NCBI GenBank assembly: GCA_029983575.1
Contig: JASBZE010000097.1
Span: 1 to 6,012 of the forward strand
Direction: 5' to 3'
Length of the DNA stretch: 6,012 nucleotides
Source: Peptostreptococcaceae bacterium
GTDB lineage: Bacteria; Bacillota; Clostridia; Peptostreptococcales; Peptostreptococcaceae
Positions 5,054 to 6,012 of the stretch are shown here, piece by piece. Position numbers and translations under genes: made by a program. The notes under the pieces are model-generated. The model worked only from the letters and a program-made list of their open reading frames with translations, ran no database searches and had not been told where the DNA came from. Numbering within the stretch: position 1 is the stretch's first letter; every line of letters starts with the position of its first letter.

Positions 5054-5923
5054 ATGTATAAGAAACTTATTTCGATTATATCTGTATGTCTAGCATTAAC
5101 ATTAGTAGTGACTGGATGCAGCACGAAAAATAAGGAGGAAGTGATAGATAAGGTTACTGAGTCAAACGTGGAACAGGTAACTGCTGAATACAAGCTAATA
5201 CTATCATTTTTCCAAGAGTTAAAGGGAGATGTTGAAAAACTATCACAGCTTAGACAACAGCAGCCAGATGGCAAAAATGAAAATGAAGATATTAAAAATA
5301 ATTTAGTTACTAATAGAGATGAACTGGAATCTTCTGCTGTTAAGTATGTTGACCTTATGGATGCAAAACAGCAACTTTTAAAGGCTTTTAGGGTTGTTGA
5401 GGATGCTTCTGACAACGTGTATAAGGACAGGGATGTTTTTGACAAGGATATGGAGGAATACAAGACTATATTCAATGATTTCAATAAGCTTATGACGGCT
5501 ACCAGGGTTAAAATCGAAGCTATAAGAGGAGAGAAGGCTGACGATATGAACAAGGAGCCAAGCGATAAGAAAGAAGATCCAAGCGAAAAAGATAAAGAGA
5601 AACAAAATGAAAAAGACAAGGAAAAAGAGAAAAATTCCGCTGCTGAAGAAGAAAAGCAAAAAAATGCCCCAGATAATGGAAATAATGGTCCAGCGGTAAA
5701 AAAAGAGTCAAAGTTAGATGACAGCTTGAAAAAAGATATCTATAATGCAGGTTACAGTAGTGGACAGGACTACAAGGCGAGCGGCCAAAGTGGGAACTTA
5801 GAAGCTGAAGCTGCACAGATATTTGATGGACTGGAAGGGGATAGCCCAATAGAGAAAGATAACGTGCCGGAAGCGAAGAGGATATTTATAAAGGCGTTTA
5901 TTGAAGGCTACAATGCTGGTTAG
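5054..5923 (+). CDS. Secreted lipoprotein of unknown function
   Basis: I do not recognise a named family. The N-terminus has KK followed by a hydrophobic stretch (5-19) and the lipobox VTGC, so cleavage and lipidation at C22 is predicted. The mature protein would be tethered to the outer face of the membrane. Residues ~28-158 are rich in heptad-like helical sequence and probably form a helical bundle or coiled coil. Residues ~159-219 are a disordered, highly charged Lys/Glu/Asp linker in which EKDKEK occurs twice (178-183, 186-191). The last ~70 residues form a separate module with YNAGYSSG (230-237) and FIEGYNAG (282-289), two copies of [YF]xxGYxxG; the second copy is the exact C-terminus. 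AGGAGG with a 6-nt spacer sets the start. The gene has its own promoter and lies after the ptsI terminator, so its link to the PTS genes is probably positional only. A spacer-and-head design could suit wall or surface binding (inference). Confidence 0.85.
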   Translation: MYKKLISIISVCLALTLVVTGCSTKNKEEVIDKVTESNVEQVTAEYKLILSFFQELKGDVEKLSQLRQQQPDGKNENEDIKNNLVTNRDELESSAVKYVDLMDAKQQLLKAFRVVEDASDNVYKDRDVFDKDMEEYKTIFNDFNKLMTATRVKIEAIRGEKADDMNKEPSDKKEDPSEKDKEKQNEKDKEKEKNSAAEEEKQKNAPDNGNNGPAVKKESKLDDSLKKDIYNAGYSSGQDYKASGQSGNLEAEAAQIFDGLEGDSPIEKDNVPEAKRIFIKAFIEGYNAG

Positions 5924-6012
5924 TTAATGCAGGTCTTTCGATTTTTTGAGTGGTGAGAATAAAGGGTTTTGAATCGATGTTTGTTCACTGGTAGGCAAGC
6001 TACAACGTTACA
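5924..6012. other. 3' flank without a supported gene
   Basis: No coding region, tRNA or convincing terminator is visible. TCGATT (5938-5943) and AATCGA (5972-5977) are inverted repeats separated by 28 nt, with no T-tract after them. The T-run at 5942-5947 has no good stem in front of it. TTGAGT (5946-5951) followed 17 bp later by TTGAAT (5969-5974) is only a weak promoter-like pair. The lipoprotein transcript may run beyond the window. Confidence 0.5.

Noticed and set aside
5017..5849. Three overlapping minus-strand open frames (5017-5619, 5378-5659, 5520-5849) opposite the lipoprotein gene
   Set aside because: Ser/Leu/Phe-rich composition is what the complement of a Lys/Glu/Asp-rich coding region gives. 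The + strand gene has a promoter, ribosome binding site and lipobox.
5938..5977. Inverted repeat TCGATT/AATCGA as a terminator for the lipoprotein gene
   Set aside because: The loop is long, the stem is short and no T-tract follows.

Overview
The window is AT-rich, with good Shine-Dalgarno sites (GGAGG, AGGGGGA), sigma-A-like TATAAT boxes and heavy use of AGA/AGG, TTA and ATA codons. An HPr with the Gram-positive regulatory serine motif (KSIMGIMGLG) and a lipoprotein with a Gram-positive type lipobox point to a low-G+C Firmicute (Bacillota), plausibly an anaerobic clostridial or Tissierellia-type coccus. The genus cannot be settled from this window alone. All five genes lie on the + strand.

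Region 1 (1-127) opens with a perfect 18-bp tandem repeat cut by the window edge. It may be the 3' end of an upstream gene. The short leader of the first complete gene follows.

Region 2 (128-2652) is a tight two-gene unit. It encodes a membrane-anchored Amidase_3 family N-acetylmuramoyl-L-alanine amidase and, 11 bp later, a patatin-like serine acyl hydrolase. The amidase keeps its zinc-binding and catalytic residues, but about 130 residues of Ser/Asp/Lys/Gly-rich low-complexity sequence are inserted in the middle of the catalytic domain. Together the pair suggests envelope work, on peptidoglycan and lipid, but no shared pathway is proven.

Region 3 (2653-5007) holds the general phosphotransferase genes ptsH (HPr) and ptsI (Enzyme I), with their own promoter and a Rho-independent terminator. 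HPr and EI form the phosphoenolpyruvate phosphorelay that feeds sugar-specific Enzymes II, none of which are encoded here. The 109-bp gap between the two genes is unusually structured, with two hairpins that have no U-tract and an alternative long-range pairing.

Region 4 (5008-6012) has a promoter packed against the terminator, then a gene for a secreted lipoprotein of unknown function. That protein has a helical N-terminal domain, a charged Lys/Glu/Asp linker and a C-terminal module with two copies of a [YF]xxGYxxG motif. The last 89 bp hold no gene that can be supported.

Most of the window is ordinary housekeeping sequence. No defence system, mobile element, CRISPR array or complete new system is visible. 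The most unusual points are the amidase insertion, the structured ptsH-ptsI gap, the lipoprotein C-terminal motif pair, and a structured segment after ptsI that could be a small RNA.
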